From: Fratercula arctica
Taxonomy: Eukaryota > Chordata > Aves > Charadriiformes > Alcidae
Reading direction: 5' to 3'
Assembly: GCA_947846985.1 (NCBI GenBank)
Contig: CANTUZ010000004.1
Location: 7,492,927-7,556,926 of the forward strand
Length of the DNA stretch: 64,000 nucleotides
Part shown: piece after piece, positions 1 to 13,190 of the stretch
How positions within the stretch are numbered: position 1 is the stretch's first letter
Layout: each line of letters begins with the position of its first letter
Made by a program: the position numbers and the translations under genes
Notes under the pieces: generated by a model
What the model saw: the letters and a program-made list of their open reading frames with translations, nothing else
Databases searched by the model: none
What the model was told of the DNA's origin: nothing

Positions 1-1915
1 GATCACCTTAGTTTCTTTTAAAAGCTTTTATGGTATAGAAGAGAGAGACACTCAAAAATAGTTTAAATATCTTTACACCTCTGTGCACTGAAAATTACCA
101 ACTTTTTTCAAGTAAGGACTGAGTTTTAGATAAACGCCCCGGTTCTTTGGTAGTTGACTCACTGTATAAGGAAACAGGTTTTCTCACAGTCGTATGATCT
201 CATTGTTTTTCCAACCTGTTTACTCTTTAGAGGAAAAAGGGAAATTATTTCATACGTGCATGCTGTGTACACCTCCTCCCTACGCACGTACATTCCCCAC
301 CGCCCAAAGCAAAGAAGGTTATTCTTAGCAGCACGTGCGAAGAAGTCCCTAGGGCAAGCTCAGTGGCCGAAGGCTCTCAAGAATGAGGCAGAATGAAGAT
401 GTAGCTGCACAGACTACACAGCTACCTCTGTCATTTAAAACATTTGCTTTGGTAGTGCCAAGTTAAGCATTTGAGGAAGATCTACCGTCTTTGATTAATG
501 ACACATTACACTGTTTGAACACTACTTTTCCGGAAGCTTTGGGAAAACCGCAGAGGTCACAGACACAGCAACTTAAACTACTGTGTTTTGGGCCAGAATT
601 GTACCTCACTTCTCCAGGGACAGGCTGTAATTTCTTCCTCCAGTACAGCAGATGGCACACATTTCCTTACAGTCCGATCAGCTAGTCATAAAAAACCCCA
701 ACTTTAGTATTCAAAGCAAAGCAGTTGCTACCTCCAAATTATATTTGAAGGAAAAGCAACCACAGAGCAACGCATTCAATGCAATTTTGGCCCCATCTCC
801 ATGGAGCAAATAATTTTAAGTGGGACTCTGCAGAATGTTACTTTCAGATCTGTATTTTTATTGTATTTAAACATTCTGTGGATCAAACTGCTCAGCCTGT
901 GAGCTTGTTCTGACTGAAAATTCAGGCTGATAATAGAGATGGGTTTTTTGTTCCCCAGTGTCTTCAGCAGAGGTTCTGAATGTCACATTAAGCTCACTTT
1001 CTTAATTGTTTAGTCTACAGAAGTATTGTACAATGACAACAGATTAGAACTGAGAGGCAAACTATGGCAGTGTTAACTAAAATATTTCTGCTTCCCTTAC
1101 TAATGATGGTAGCATTACAAATGTAACAGCACTAAACCAATACAATACCTAAATCAAAATCATGCTTCTCCCAAAAGTAAAATCCCTGGATAGGATGCTT
1201 TTGCACAGTCACTTTTCAGGCTAAGACTACACTAATAAGATTGTCTAATTGAAGATTTTTGAATGAGAAGGCCAGGAGGCAGAAAACAATTATTTTGGGG
1301 GGGATTCTTCTCCACTCCACAGAGGCATTTTTTTTTTTTTGCTCTCGAAAGGAATACAGAGCCACCTTTATCCACCATAATTTGGCACAACTTCAAGTAA
1401 CGTCCTAACCTGACCTGAGGAATGGCATAAATCATCAATTTACTACGTATTTGATTAAAATATTGTATGTAACTTTGTAAAGCCCATAATTCATGTACAT
1501 AAGCTGAGTAAGAAATGTCACTGAGTAAGGACTGCCAGTGCCCTGTGATTCTGCAGATCCCAAGCTTCCACTTCGAGTGGAAGGTTGTTCCTAGGTTATG
1601 ATCCTTCAGAAGATGCAGAAGTGAAAACAAAGGCACTAAAACCAGGGCATTCAGAGTTGTATGCATACACAGTGCTGTAATCAGACACAAGCATCCCTTT
1701 GGTTATCTCATGGGTGCAGAGAACAGCTTTGTTTTGCTCAAATCAGAGCATTCACTCACCTTCCAGTTCTTTGAACCTCTCTGCTTCTCCTAGTCAGATT
1801 TGCACCTGTCACTTGGCTGAATGAGAATAGGTACAGAGCTCTGCAAACTCCTCATCAATGTGTTCAGTCGTAAGTGACTGCTCACAACATCTCTCACATT
1901 AATCCCATGCCCACA

Positions 1916-1938
1916 TCCTTCCTTCCGTCCTTCCTTCT
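1916..1938. repeat. Degenerate (TTCC)n microsatellite
   Basis: A short run of TCCTT/CCGTCC units forms a pyrimidine-rich tract. It is a simple repeat with no evident function. Confidence 0.6.
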
Positions 1939-2034
1939 GCATACGTAAGTTATTTTTATTTTTAAATTACTCGAGTGTTTTTTCACTTTTTACAGTAGTT
2001 GATTTCATTTTCCTCCAATGAAAATCCCCCTGAT

Positions 2035-2148
2035 TGACTCAGATGACGGCAATCCTGAGATTTCAGCTAATGTTCAGTGTTGACTGACTAATGACGACAC
2101 TTCACCTCCCTTGACTCCCAGCCTTGACGTGAAAACTTGCGGAGTGAC
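2035..2148. promoter_or_regulatory. Candidate intronic element: cluster of eight TGAC half-sites
   Basis: TGAC occurs on the plus strand at 2035, 2044, 2081, 2085, 2092, 2112, 2125 and 2145. The first is a full AP-1 site (TGACTCA) and the one at 2125 is a CRE-like TGACGTGA. About 0.45 occurrences would be expected by chance in this length on one strand. The clustering resembles bZIP (AP-1/CREB/MAF) enhancers, but function is inferred from motif density alone. Confidence 0.4.
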
Positions 2149-5100
2149 AACAGTTTAAGCACCTCAGTCCCTCTATGTGTGCAAAAGACTAATTTTCATT
2201 TTGCTTCCCAAAATAAGTGGGAAAGTGAACAAAACCATTTTGGATGTGATAAAAAAAAACCACAAGCCCTCCAAAAAAAGTAAAAAAGGAAGGGTTCGTG
2301 TGTTTGGGTTACCCCCCTCATATTAAATGAGTCTGTATCATTACTTTGTTCCATATTAGGGTTAAAAATATTGCCCTACTCTGTATTTGTCTGAGACATA
2401 ACAAATGCCTAAGCACTTCAGCCAGCCAAATAAATTTCAGAAGACTTCAGAGCACTGACTAGTCCAGAAATCAGTAATTTAAACAATTTGATTGGCTGTA
2501 CATTCACGGAAGCAAAAAATAGCTTCTTTTCTTTTGCAATATTTCCAAATATTCCTTGTTAATGAGATCCTACATACAGTATCTGAAGACAAGTTTGTAT
2601 AGTAAGAAGCACACTACATTCGTACAGATCTTCACACATCCCAGGGATGACACTCTCTTTAAAGGCTGAGATTAACAAACTGCCATTGTAACAGACTTTT
2701 GAACGGAAATAGGTTGTTAATTTTAACCACTGCACCACGCCATACTATAATAAGCAAATAATTCAAAAAAGGCCTTACAGATAGAATTTTTTTTTTTTTT
2801 AAATCAAATTCTTGTTGCTAGCTTGAAGGAGGAAAACAAAGCCATGGTTTTTTTGCCCAAACATCTGTCTAAATGAAGTCATTTTACATTTTCAAAGAAA
2901 GATCCTGCAAACTTGCTTTTCAGCCCTACCAGCTACAATAAGTCACTTTCATGGACAAGAAGCACCAGAACATTAAGAGAAAGCTCATTTTGTTTCAGAT
3001 GCATTCCCATGAACTACTTAGTGCAGCAGACAGAACTTGGAGTCCCACGACCCTGCTTTTTGCATTGTTAAAATTTTTCCTACAACACATCACTTTCAAC
3101 CCAATGGGAGCTCCAATATGGATTTTCCTGATTTATTAAATTCCTGGCAGTTCTGTAAACAAATCAGTTCCAAATGTATTTCTTGGCAAGATCTAGGGTC
3201 ATTCAAAGGAAAAAAAAAAAAAAAAGAAAAAAGTATCTTGGCTATATAAATCCTTTTACAGTATGTCAACCTTTTCAAACTTCAATAATAAAAAATAAGC
3301 TATTAACTAGCAGGTTCCAGTAAATACTCAAAAACATCCTTTTACTTTCATATCTTTAACTACACTTGCATAAGTAAATTACAAAAGTTTAAAATACATT
3401 TTAATATATTTCATTTAACTGAATTGTTAACTTTAAAGTAATCTAAATGATTAAAAACATGGCAGTGTTTAGGCATTAATTTACACTGCTGATCTAAGCA
3501 TATATTAAATGAAGTATTTCTATGGCCATTTATGCACACCTGCTCAAAAAGAATTAACATACCCAGCAAAGTAAAATGCACCTGAAAATTCAAGCAGCAC
3601 ACTTGGCTTTTAGTGCATTTGCAGTACGCTGTGCATTACAAATTTCATTGCATCTACCAGACGCTAAGACACATTGAGGTTGAAATCTGCTGCTCTCACT
3701 GGGCCGTGTCACTGCACAGAAGTTTTAGTTAGATTTACAGGTAACAGTCCATTTAAAAGAATTTAGTCTTCCCTCTTTAATTACAAAGCAAGTAAGTTCA
3801 AAATTCACACACAACTTTTTATTAGGAAATATGAAATTCGCCAGTATCATGTTTTCAAAGCCGTAATCAGAAGAAAGCGGTAATGAGCAGAAAGGAAAGA
3901 GTCATTAAGAGCTCCCAGTTTATTTCCCAAGCCTGCTAAATATATTTTTTTTTTCAAAAACCAAACCAAAACACAAATAAACTTTTTCAAAGCTTGAATA
4001 TTATGGAAGTAAAGTTTACAACTGCATAAATATATAAAAATTATCTTTTATAGTAAAAATACAACTCCCATAAAGACTTTAAAGTAACATGAAACCACCC
4101 AAATAAATTCCAACCTACAACGAAAACTTAGAGGACAACTTAGATTTTCTATTTTGAAGTGATTTCTCCTGCACTGGTCTCAGACATTTATCTTCTGGAA
4201 TGACAGCTAATGAGGAAAGGTTCAGTCCCAAGAGGGGCAACTGATTTGATTTGGGGATTCAGCAACATGACTACTTGAATAGCTTCAATTACCAAATAGT
4301 ATTAGTCTACTGGATGGAGAGAAGTTGGGTTGTGATTTTTACTATATTTCTCTAAAGTTTTCACATTTTTGCTTATTTTTTAATTTTAGGCAAGGCTACA
4401 AGAAAACTAACCCTCAACATCTGTTCAGACCAGAACCAGCAAATAGCTGAAATATGCGAAAGACGTATGCTTCCAAGATTTCTAATCCAGATAAAGTTTG
4501 GATAAATATCAACTTTAAAAAATATCTGTCTGCCTGGAACTGAATGATAGAAAAAAGGAAGAGTGAAAAATGAATGACGGATTGTCTGCTTTCGCCTATG
4601 GATAAGTGGGTGAATGGAGCTTAACTGCCTCCGAGGATAAACTGAACCCCTTCACATCCACTTGATTCTTTTTATTACAGTTTCCAGTATCTTTCCAGTA
4701 TCTAACATGAACTTTATGGAAAATGCAGCTCCCTGAGATGTGACATCTGCACGGGTTGCATCACACTGGTGCACTCATGCCTCACGCATGAGAAGGAATT
4801 CTTTGGATGAAGAATGTCAGTGTTTAATTGAGGGGTATAATCAAGTACCGTGTCACAGATACTTGATTTCTGTGTGCAGCAAAAAAGAAATAAGTGAATG
4901 CCGATTTAAAAAAGCCTCTTTAAACCAATAAATAAAGCATTTGTACATATGCAGTTTGGTCTACTTACCTTTGTGCTGTTAATGAGAAATTATCTGCTTT
5001 TCACTCAAACTTATCAAAATAAAATTGCCTGATTTTAAAATGCCTAAAGTTTTTAAACTAATATGATGAATCTTTAAAAAATGAATTTAGTTTTGTAAGA

Positions 5101-5619
5101 ACAACTGCTATGCTTTCAAGACTTAGCCTCATTTTAGAAGAAGCATTTTTATTTGCTAATTAGCTGAAGCGTTAAAAAAATAAATGAATTATGTTCTGTG
5201 CCACTTTCAGGTTAGAGGGCTTTTTCAGTTATTTAGAAATACAAGGAAACTTTTTCTAACATTCTAATAAGAAGATTGGAAAGACTGCGTATAATGTAAT
5301 TGCTTAACTGTCCATACTTGTTGCCAAATGATAACAAACAATGATGCGTAAGATAATGTGGATAATTATGGGTGCAAGACGGAGAATTGTTACATTTAGG
5401 AAAAAGCCTGTAAGAAAAAAAAACAGGCATGATGTGGCAGTTGGTGACAGCACACATGCAAGAGAAGGCAGGAGGACACGCATTATCTGTTCCTCTCCTT
5501 TTTCACTCAACTGGCTGGCTTTTGCTCACTGTGGAGGGTGACCGCAGACTCATGCAGGCATCATTTTACATTTGGTTCATATTTTTGAGGTTGTCTCTGC
5601 AGCCACAAAAGGCAAAATC

Positions 5620-5644
5620 TTTTTTTTTTTTTTTTTTTTTTTTT
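5620..5644. repeat. Poly(T) tract, 25 nt
   Basis: This is one of the two longest homopolymers in the window. It has no adjoining retroelement body that I can recognise, so it is listed as a simple repeat rather than a retrotransposon tail. Confidence 0.9.
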
Positions 5645-8063
5645 AATTAATGAAAGCTGAGAATCTGAGTAAGGCAAAAAATCTGTAGCACATTGTGCTA
5701 CTACAGAATCTGGGAATACAGGAGGGCCCCAAACACAAGTTGCAGCAGATACAGGCACAACTATTCAACTTTCATAAGTCACCAAAAAAAGTGAAGAAAC
5801 AAAGAGGACCAGAATAAACACCCCTCCTCCTTTTTTCATTCTTACAGTGGCAGGGATGATGTATTCACCACTGGCAGCGGCAAGATGACAGTGGATGAGA
5901 ACGACTGGACTCTCTCTTCCACGTCATCACTATTTTTGGCTAGGGAGATGCTTGCAGAACTCCCATCTGTACTGGATACCCAGAAAAGAGCACTGTCAGG
6001 ACCAGGCCACTACAGGAATCCTGCTCCCAGTCATTGATAACACTTTCTACCAAACAGGTTTAGCTCTCATTTCAGCAGGTATCTGGAGGAAATTTTCACT
6101 GCATGAAAATTTTAAGTGAAAACAGATACATACTGATTGTAAACAAATTAATATTGTTTAATATGTATTTCATATCATACTCTAAAATCTTTAGCAGAAA
6201 AAAAACCAGACATGGGACACATTTTCCTAAAATAATCCTAGAAGGATTCCAATCTATCTTACTAAGTTACAGTGAAACTGATTATTTTTTTTTCCACATT
6301 AAAGAAACACATTTGAAGAAAAAGTACAGTGATTATATTATCGTTATGGCTGCAAACACTTATTTGCCAGGAAATGGGCAGTGTTAGAAATACAGAACAA
6401 CAGTGTCCCAGAGTGCAGTGCACATTATACACCATTTATTTCTTCAGTCATGAGTGCAGAAAATACTTATCGTTGATCTTGAATTCTGCCGGCCCACCAA
6501 TTAAATAGCTCTATAAATTGGCTCAGCTAAAAGTAAATGTTCAAATACCACAAAGGAGAAGAGTTTGCCCCAGGAGAAGTGTTAATGACATTCTATCCGT
6601 TTCAGGCTAGAACCAGAAAAGAAATGACCGTTATCTCAAGTTTAATTACACAAAGTTGCAATGTATCTGAAGTTAACAGAAGCTTCAGCTGAGCTTCTCA
6701 CATCCTCACTATACCTTTCAGAAACTCGAATATTGGCTGTAAACAGGAAACTCACCCAGCAGTGTATTAAGTGGGTAACCACCACGGTGGCTTTTATGTC
6801 ACAATTTTCTTTCATAGTGGAACAAAACACAACTTCCTCCAAAGAGACCCTAAAATTTCTTCTCAATTTGTGTCCAATTATTTTGGGATTCACTGTACCT
6901 TTTCCACAGTGAAGATGGGATTATAATATCACAAGCCAACTTCCTTTATGCTATTCATCAAGTCATTCTCTGTGGAAATGAGAAATTAACTCATTCAAAT
7001 TAAATTTATTTTAAAGGCATATCCATTAGTTCTGCTGATTTTTCCTGTCAGGAATTCCATCTGGAAACATACTTAGAAGACAACAGCAATTTTTTAGGAC
7101 TAGTCTGAAACGTTATATGATTCAATGGAAAGGAAATAAAACCACTCTGAAGAAAGTTTTGTCTGTTTTTTTGGCAATGACAACGTACCTAATCAGCCAA
7201 GCTTTGACAAAAGTATTCCCATATGAACGTCCAAAGGAGCCCTGTGAAGCTACCCCAAAGTTTTCTTTAGTTCTCACATACTCCCAAATACCAATCCTCA
7301 TGTCTGCCGCTGATTAATACAGTACTTCGTTCCAAAATGCAATTATCCCATTGACCTTTTGCCACTGTGGAAATGAGCAAGCCTATGGGTCTATGTTCTG
7401 TAATCACATTTTTGTCCTAATTGTGTCCTTAATACACACAGGCTTTATACATAGGCCTGGAATCCAGTCTAGATATTGCCCTTTATTAAATTTCAGAGAA
7501 CTTCCAGTAACAATGTCATTATAGTGAAGAAATGTTCTCATGACACAATAAAGCCTGGATGAAGAAGCTGTAAAGAATTTTTTTACTGTGCAACCTTTGC
7601 CAAAAGTATACTCCAGGAATTCACATCTACATTGTTCCCCTCTCAAGTTGTACCTTCAAGGATTATTGCCGGCTTTCTGAAAATAAGGGAAGAGATTTTA
7701 ATGGGAAATGAAAAAAAATAATCTTTTGAGGTTGTAAGGGATGGGTGTATGCAGTCGACACACTTACATACACTGTTTCAAAACTTTTTAAAACTAGTAA
7801 AGCGAGAGGCAAACTCAAAACAGTCATATTCTTTGCAGATGTATCGCGAAGACATAATTTACCTCTGAAATACTTGGCTGATTTAAGCTTTCTATAGTCC
7901 TCAGTAAACTGGAATGTGTGTTTTTTAGAATTACCATTTTTGTGATTGTCATTTTTTTAGAACTAAGAATGCATCATCACTTTCAACCATCACTAAGGGT
8001 CTTGTAAATACTACGTCCTAGTTGCAGGCGCAGGTAACAGACACTTCTATGCTCTGTACTCAC

Positions 8064-8293
8064 CTGTAAACATTTTTGTAACAGCTTTACTCTGCTTGCG
8101 GGCAGAACACAGGAGGAGCAGCCAGGGAGGGAAGAACTCAAAGTGGCCAGCTAAAAGCTCCGCTATTGTTCCAGATAAACTTGTAGAAGTCTGTTCACCC
8201 TCGGAAACGTTACAGCCCTCGTCAACCGAGTCTACGAGTAGGAAGAGGCTCTGCTGAGGGGGCTTCATTCCCAAGAGAGGGAGCAGAATGCAC
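8064..8293 (-). CDS. ANKRD50: ANKRD50 second coding exon (Walker B segment)
   Basis: On the minus strand the acceptor is TTTCTTACAG (ends at 8294) and the donor is GTGAGT (begins at 8063), giving a 230-nt exon. Joined to the AG left by the upstream exon it reads [18 protein letters not shown] and continues [28 protein letters not shown] and TKMFTG, which is the ANKRD50 sequence. The hydrophobic run [10 protein letters not shown] (about residues 176-185) is the expected Walker B partner of the P-loop in the previous exon. The exon leaves one nucleotide (G) for the next codon. The next exon, which should hold the ankyrin repeats, is not in positions 1-8063, so the gene continues past the left edge. 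The reading frame runs on past both splice sites, but those flanking residues are intronic. Confidence 0.95.
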
Positions 8294-10559
8294 CTGTAAG
8301 AAACATGAAGCAAAATCAGTATTTGAAATACATTTAACAATACATTGACTATCATATAGTCATTCAAGTTGAAGCTATAATCAACTTAAAATGCAAAGTT
8401 ATTTTTAAAACAGCCTAAGGAATCTTTTTTAAATAGTTACCATAGAAAATACTGAGATAGACTGAACTAACAAAAATAGAGATAGTTTGAATAGTCAGTG
8501 AGGTAATTCTTGCTTAGGCAGTATTACTTTTTAATGAACTTATTTATAACAATACTTTAAAACAACATAATGTTGTTCAAAGCTGATTAGAAGACTTGGG
8601 ATAACGTTGCTTCACTAAGAAAGAAGCTATTTGGCCTAAAGTTTAAGAACTTCATTACTGTTGCTTCCGCCAAAGCTGTAATTACTGCTTATCAGAAACT
8701 AGTAGTGAGCAATAGTTGGTAGTGAAACAAAAGTTTAAATAAAAGACACATGAAATACCAACACTCAAAGAGTTTAAGTCTGAATGAATAACAGTTTTAC
8801 AAAGAACAGAATTTCTGCCATACCTTCACAAATGAAATGCAAATTAATTTAGTAGCAGACTGAGGCATTTGGTAGTGACTTTGACGTACTAGTTTTTATT
8901 TATACTGAAGCTGACAACTTCCTATTACTGTAAAAGGATTATCTGCATCCTCAGAATGCTAGCATCTATACCAATGCATCTGATTGTGCAGTTAAAAATC
9001 TCAAGTTTGCATGTATTGTTGCCAACCTTAACGGTACTCCTTAAAACTCCTTAAAAATATATTTAACTCTGCACTTACAGTGTCTTTAAATAGCTACTAT
9101 GTAACTGCCATATGTATATCCATTATTTCCATGCTACGCTACGCTACTGTTTTTTGGGAAACTACATAATGAGTTTCACTGACTAAATGATCTTTAAATA
9201 TATTTGGCAAGTAAACTTTGACTTTATAGAAAAAAGATTCAGAAAATGAAACGAGGTGAGAAAAATATGTATCTAACAGTTTGTAGATTTGTTCTTTGCA
9301 CATGTCCAGAAGGCATGCACATCATTAAGTATTTTTTGTTTTACTCAAGACCATAATAATCTTTTTTCATTTGTTTTACTGGACAAATTTACTTTCAGAA
9401 GACTTTGGTCAACACATTATTACCTATCAAGCATTCAAATTGGAATATAGGCAAATCCTGCCTGTTAATGGAAGAATGCAACCCACTTCAGAAATTATTT
9501 TTAAGCCCTGTTAGTGGAAGGTTTGTTATAGTCTGGTTTTCTGACTGAGAAAAATGCAAAATGGAAAGACAGTGGTGTACCTTTCACGTCCGACAGCAGT
9601 AATAGAATCTAGCACAGCAGACTAGGTGAGCTATTATACCTGGAGAAATTCCCAAAAAGTATAAAAAGGAAGTACAAAATACTTGTGTTTTGAAAGTATT
9701 CAGTATTAGATGGATTTGAAATCTCTAACATTGCCCCCCTGCCCCCCCTCCCGCTTTTTTTTTTTTATTTTATTTTTTTGAGATGCACAAGACTACTGAA
9801 AATTCTTTGGTACTTCCACAGCTAGTTACTCTTTCAGAAGATGCCTGAAGTACAACTAAAATCTCTGTTCACTAAGCTGGGAAGTTAAGCAGCTACCAAT
9901 TTACAGAACAGGAAATTAAAGTAGCCATAAGGTTAAAATTACTTTCCTGAGTGATGCCAATCCCACAATCAAAGGAGGCAGTTGGAAATGACCACATTTT
10001 CCACCCCTTCCCCCACAAGAATGCTGCCTTGCCCCCTCCGCTATTTATGTCAAGGCATTTTCCCTGCAACATTTCTTTTTCTATCAAAACTAATTTTCTT
10101 TTCACATCGTTTTCTATGTGCAATTACTTCTCCAGTATGAATACTACTATGAGAGATGAAGAAATGCTAATGCTATCAAATTAAAATCTCAAATTAAAAT
10201 CTCTGTAACCCTAACAAAATGCCTACAAAATATCTGAGGAGCATCCAACAACGTTCTTGTGTCAGTGTTTACCTATTGGGAATACCCCCAAGAAAAGTTA
10301 ACCGTCATGTCTGGGAAAGAGTCACAAATCATTCTGCTTAATTCCTGCAGTACGTAGCAGTTGGCTGTAGTAGGTCAAACCAAGAGGTTCACCCTGCCTC
10401 CAAACAGGGGTGAAAGCAGATGTCTAAGCAATAATGTAAATACCGGGCAAGCACTAAACCATACTTTCCCAGAACTCTCAGGGACCGCAGCAAACAGTGC
10501 TTCCAGGGACTTTTTGAACCAGAGATTCAGCCTTTACATTTAACACCCCTTAACTGACT

Positions 10560-10880
10560 AAACTTCCGCACATTTGTCCAAGTCTTCTATGAACCCATTT
10601 AAGCCTCCGGCATCCACAACATCCCATGGAAGGTCTTCTGCAGCTTAGTTACACACTGCGTGAAAAAAAATCACTTCCTTTTGTAGTTTAAAATCCAAAA
10701 CATCCTGATTTGGTTTGATTTGATACCCTTTTGCTTCTGTGCTGGAATGGAAAATGAGCAATTATGCCATATGCACCTTCTCCACGCCATGGATAATCTT
10801 CTGACCTGTACCACAGCCTCTCTGAGCCATTTCTTTCCAGGCAGAAGAGCCCTAGCATATTGATGGTGCTTCATAAAAAG
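10560..10880 (-). mobile_element. Ancient CR1 LINE fragment (antisense)
   Basis: The plus strand reads GCCTCCGGCATCCACAACAT at about 10604 and continues with the pattern of a CR1 3' UTR in antisense: the summary phrases read as a note on an accessory repair, a reference to loss of a terminal T, and a CACCTTCTCCACGCCATGGA-type step near 10768. It resembles the old amniote CR1 group, is strongly diverged and is truncated at both ends. It lies just left of the inverted-repeat cluster. Confidence 0.72.
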
Positions 10881-10920
10881 CTATTCCACAGACCTTTGTC
10901 TCCCTGTGCTCTGCCTTGTT

Positions 10921-11074
10921 CTACTTCACAATACTTGTGAAGTAGAAAATATTCACAAGTAGAATACTTGTGAATATACGCATGTATACACACATACATG
11001 CCTGTAAGAAATAAGGCACAATGACTTCTCCCAGCTTACTTTTAATACTATTATTAATTAATAGTATTAAAAGT
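10921..11074. repeat. Cluster of four perfect inverted repeats
   Basis: Four separate perfect hairpins occur within 154 bp. CTACTTCAC/GTGAAGTAG lies at 10921-10945 (9-bp arms, 7-nt loop). ATATTCACAAGTA and its complement lie at 10949-10977 (13-bp arms, 3-nt loop). GCATGTAT/ATACATGC lies at 10980-11001 (8-bp arms, 6-nt loop). ACTTTTAATACTATTA and its complement lie at 11038-11074 (16-bp arms, 5-nt loop). The last can be extended by CAATGAC (11019-11025) pairing with GTCATTG (11077-11083) across an asymmetric bulge. No coding potential is present. On either strand the RNA would fold into consecutive hairpins. Confidence 0.9.
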
Positions 11075-13061
11075 GTGTCATTGACAAGACATTGATAAAT
11101 CTTTCTCTTAAAGCGTGCTTAGAAGCCACTTGATAAAATTCTGTTCCTCCTAGACATTTTATATCGCTTGAGTTCAGAGTAGATGCCAAGTAACATAATA
11201 GTGAAACTTTTCAGAGACAGTAAGTGCTTTGCTAACTTGCCAGAAGTCACGTCATGTTTACCTCCATAATGTGACTTAGTAATTCCACTCCCCTAAAATT
11301 CCTTGCCTGCATAGGAAAATTACATAAATCAACACGAAATTAACAATGTCTTAAAGTACTTCCGTAAATGCTGATTCATCTACAGATTGTTGTATCAGAT
11401 TGCTTAATTTGCAGAGTGCCTCTCAAAAGATTAGAAGTTGATTTTCTTTACCTTCTGAAGGGATAACAGCTTTATCTTTATAACTTTTGTATTCAATACA
11501 GATATAAAAGCAGTTATCATTACAGAAAATTTCTGAAACAGAAATCGTGATTTAAAACAACTAAATTAATTAGTCAGTAAAAATACAAAATCTCTAGAGA
11601 AAACAGCACAATTAGGTATTTTAAATTATGGAATTAATTTTAATGGCAATGTAATGTAATTACTTATTTATGCAGAGCAAAGATGTTTTACACGCTCTCT
11701 AGCAACTAAGTCGTCCTCAGAACAATGAACCATCCCACAGAATTCTTCAGGATTGCTACTGAGTTGACTGAACCCACGCAAACATGATTTTCCACATATG
11801 GAAGGAATACATACAGACTATGCTGAAGTTCTGCTTGTGATTATCCTTGAGATTTTTAGATTGGATCCACAAAAATACCAAGACACAACAGAACAAAGTA
11901 GAAAGACAGTGGTGGTGTCCAGAGTGGCTGAAAAGAGTCACAGTGTAATGCACATACTTGCTTAAAAAAAAAAAAAAAAGGCAAACACGCATGTGCATGT
12001 GCCAAACAACAATTAATGAGTGGTTCTAGACGTAAAAGCAGTTATAAATCCTAGTTTCTTATGAATGTGTTCCTCATATTTGATTGTCTCTGGTGTATAA
12101 CAAATTCAGTTATGTCCCCACTTAAAATGTTCAATGCCTGTCACAGCGTAAAAGTAGTTTATCCCTAAAAGGGCTCCCTCTTTTCTGTCCAGCTGCTAGC
12201 ATTCACCACTGACAAACACACAGAACAAGTGTCTTAAGACTCCTAAGCAAGCCAGAAGATGCAAGGAAAAAAAGAAGCCCCCTCCCCCCCCTTTGTTAGA
12301 GTTCAAGTGCTGCTACTTTTAGCAAAACACAAAATACTTCAAATTTACTTCAAATTTCATGACAGAAATGTCTGGTTTGGAAATCTGCTTTACTACTACT
12401 ACAGCACTTATGTTTCTTTTTCTATACCAGTATGACAATTCTTTAACAAACTGCCTTTTGAATCACCTACGCGCCAAACAGTTATAGTTTAACACTCGCA
12501 TTTCAGTTACAGCCAACGATGCCAAAAAGAATCATCCCAGAGGTCTGCATTGGGAATTTACAAACTCTGCTCTTTTCAAAGAAAGTCTGTAAAAAAGCAG
12601 ACAATATCATTACCCCACGCGTAGCTTTCTTTGCTTTCTCCTCCTGCTTTTTTGCAAAAGCTTCCACACCAGATTCCTTGAGGAAATTCACCAGCTATTT
12701 GTCATATTGCTAATCCCTGCATACTAAATTAGCCTCTTCCCTCCCCTATTCCTTCCTTAATTATTGAGGAGTTAACTTTTCCTCCTCATTTTACACTACT
12801 AGGTGCCTCCAAACATTTTTACTCGCAGGAAACAATCTCTGTCAACTACAGCTACAGAACCCGCTGGGCACTCACGCTGCCCTCTCGCAAAGGTGGAATG
12901 CAAAACTGTTTTTGCACCCGCAGACCAAAACCATAGCATTTTCACCACTGTTACGGAGTGAAGCATACTGTTTTCTTTCAAGCTTTGCTGTTACCTTCAC
13001 CGAGCCTTTGGCGAGCCTCTGAAACGGTGTAAATGCCATCAGAGCTCCGAACAGCCCACAG

Positions 13062-13190
13062 AGCAGGCCCCGCCACAGCCTGACAGGCCTCAGCCTACGC
13101 AGCAGGCCCCCCTGCAGCCCCTCAGGCCCCGGAGCAGGCCCCCACACAGCCCGACAAGCCCCAGGCCTTGGAGCAGACCCCAGGCCATGG
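13062..13190. repeat. GC-rich minisatellite (about 3.5 diverged units of 32-39 bp)
   Basis: Units starting AGCAGGCCCC or AGCAGACCCC begin at 13062, 13101, 13133 and 13172. Each continues with a CACAGCC/CAGCCC step, then GACAGGCC or CAGGCC. The units differ by substitutions and one 7-bp length change. The array sits in a GC-rich islet (about 12.86-13.40 kb) within otherwise AT-rich intron. ORFs of 132-153 codons in and beside it have no recognisable domain and look like products of the GC-rich composition. Confidence 0.7.

Larger units (their letters stand above)
1..8063 (-). other. ANKRD50: ANKRD50 intron 3, partial (runs off the left edge)
   Basis: The sequence left of the GTGAGT donor at 8063 contains no long ORF and no ankyrin-like coding sequence. 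The large repeat-bearing exon must therefore lie beyond position 1, and this intron is longer than 8 kb. The interval is AT-rich with poly(T)/poly(A) runs near 1327, 2789, 3211 and 5620, a degenerate TTCC run near 1916-1938 and a TGAC half-site cluster at 2035-2148. I recognise no transposon in it. Confidence 0.85.

Noticed and set aside
1232..1690. 152-codon minus-strand ORF
   Set aside because: Its composition looks random, it includes a Lys run from a homopolymer and it lies inside intron 3. No family was recognised.
1..8063. Large ankyrin-repeat exon of ANKRD50
   Set aside because: I looked for it in the expected direction. No long ORF or ankyrin-like sequence is present, so it must lie beyond the left edge.
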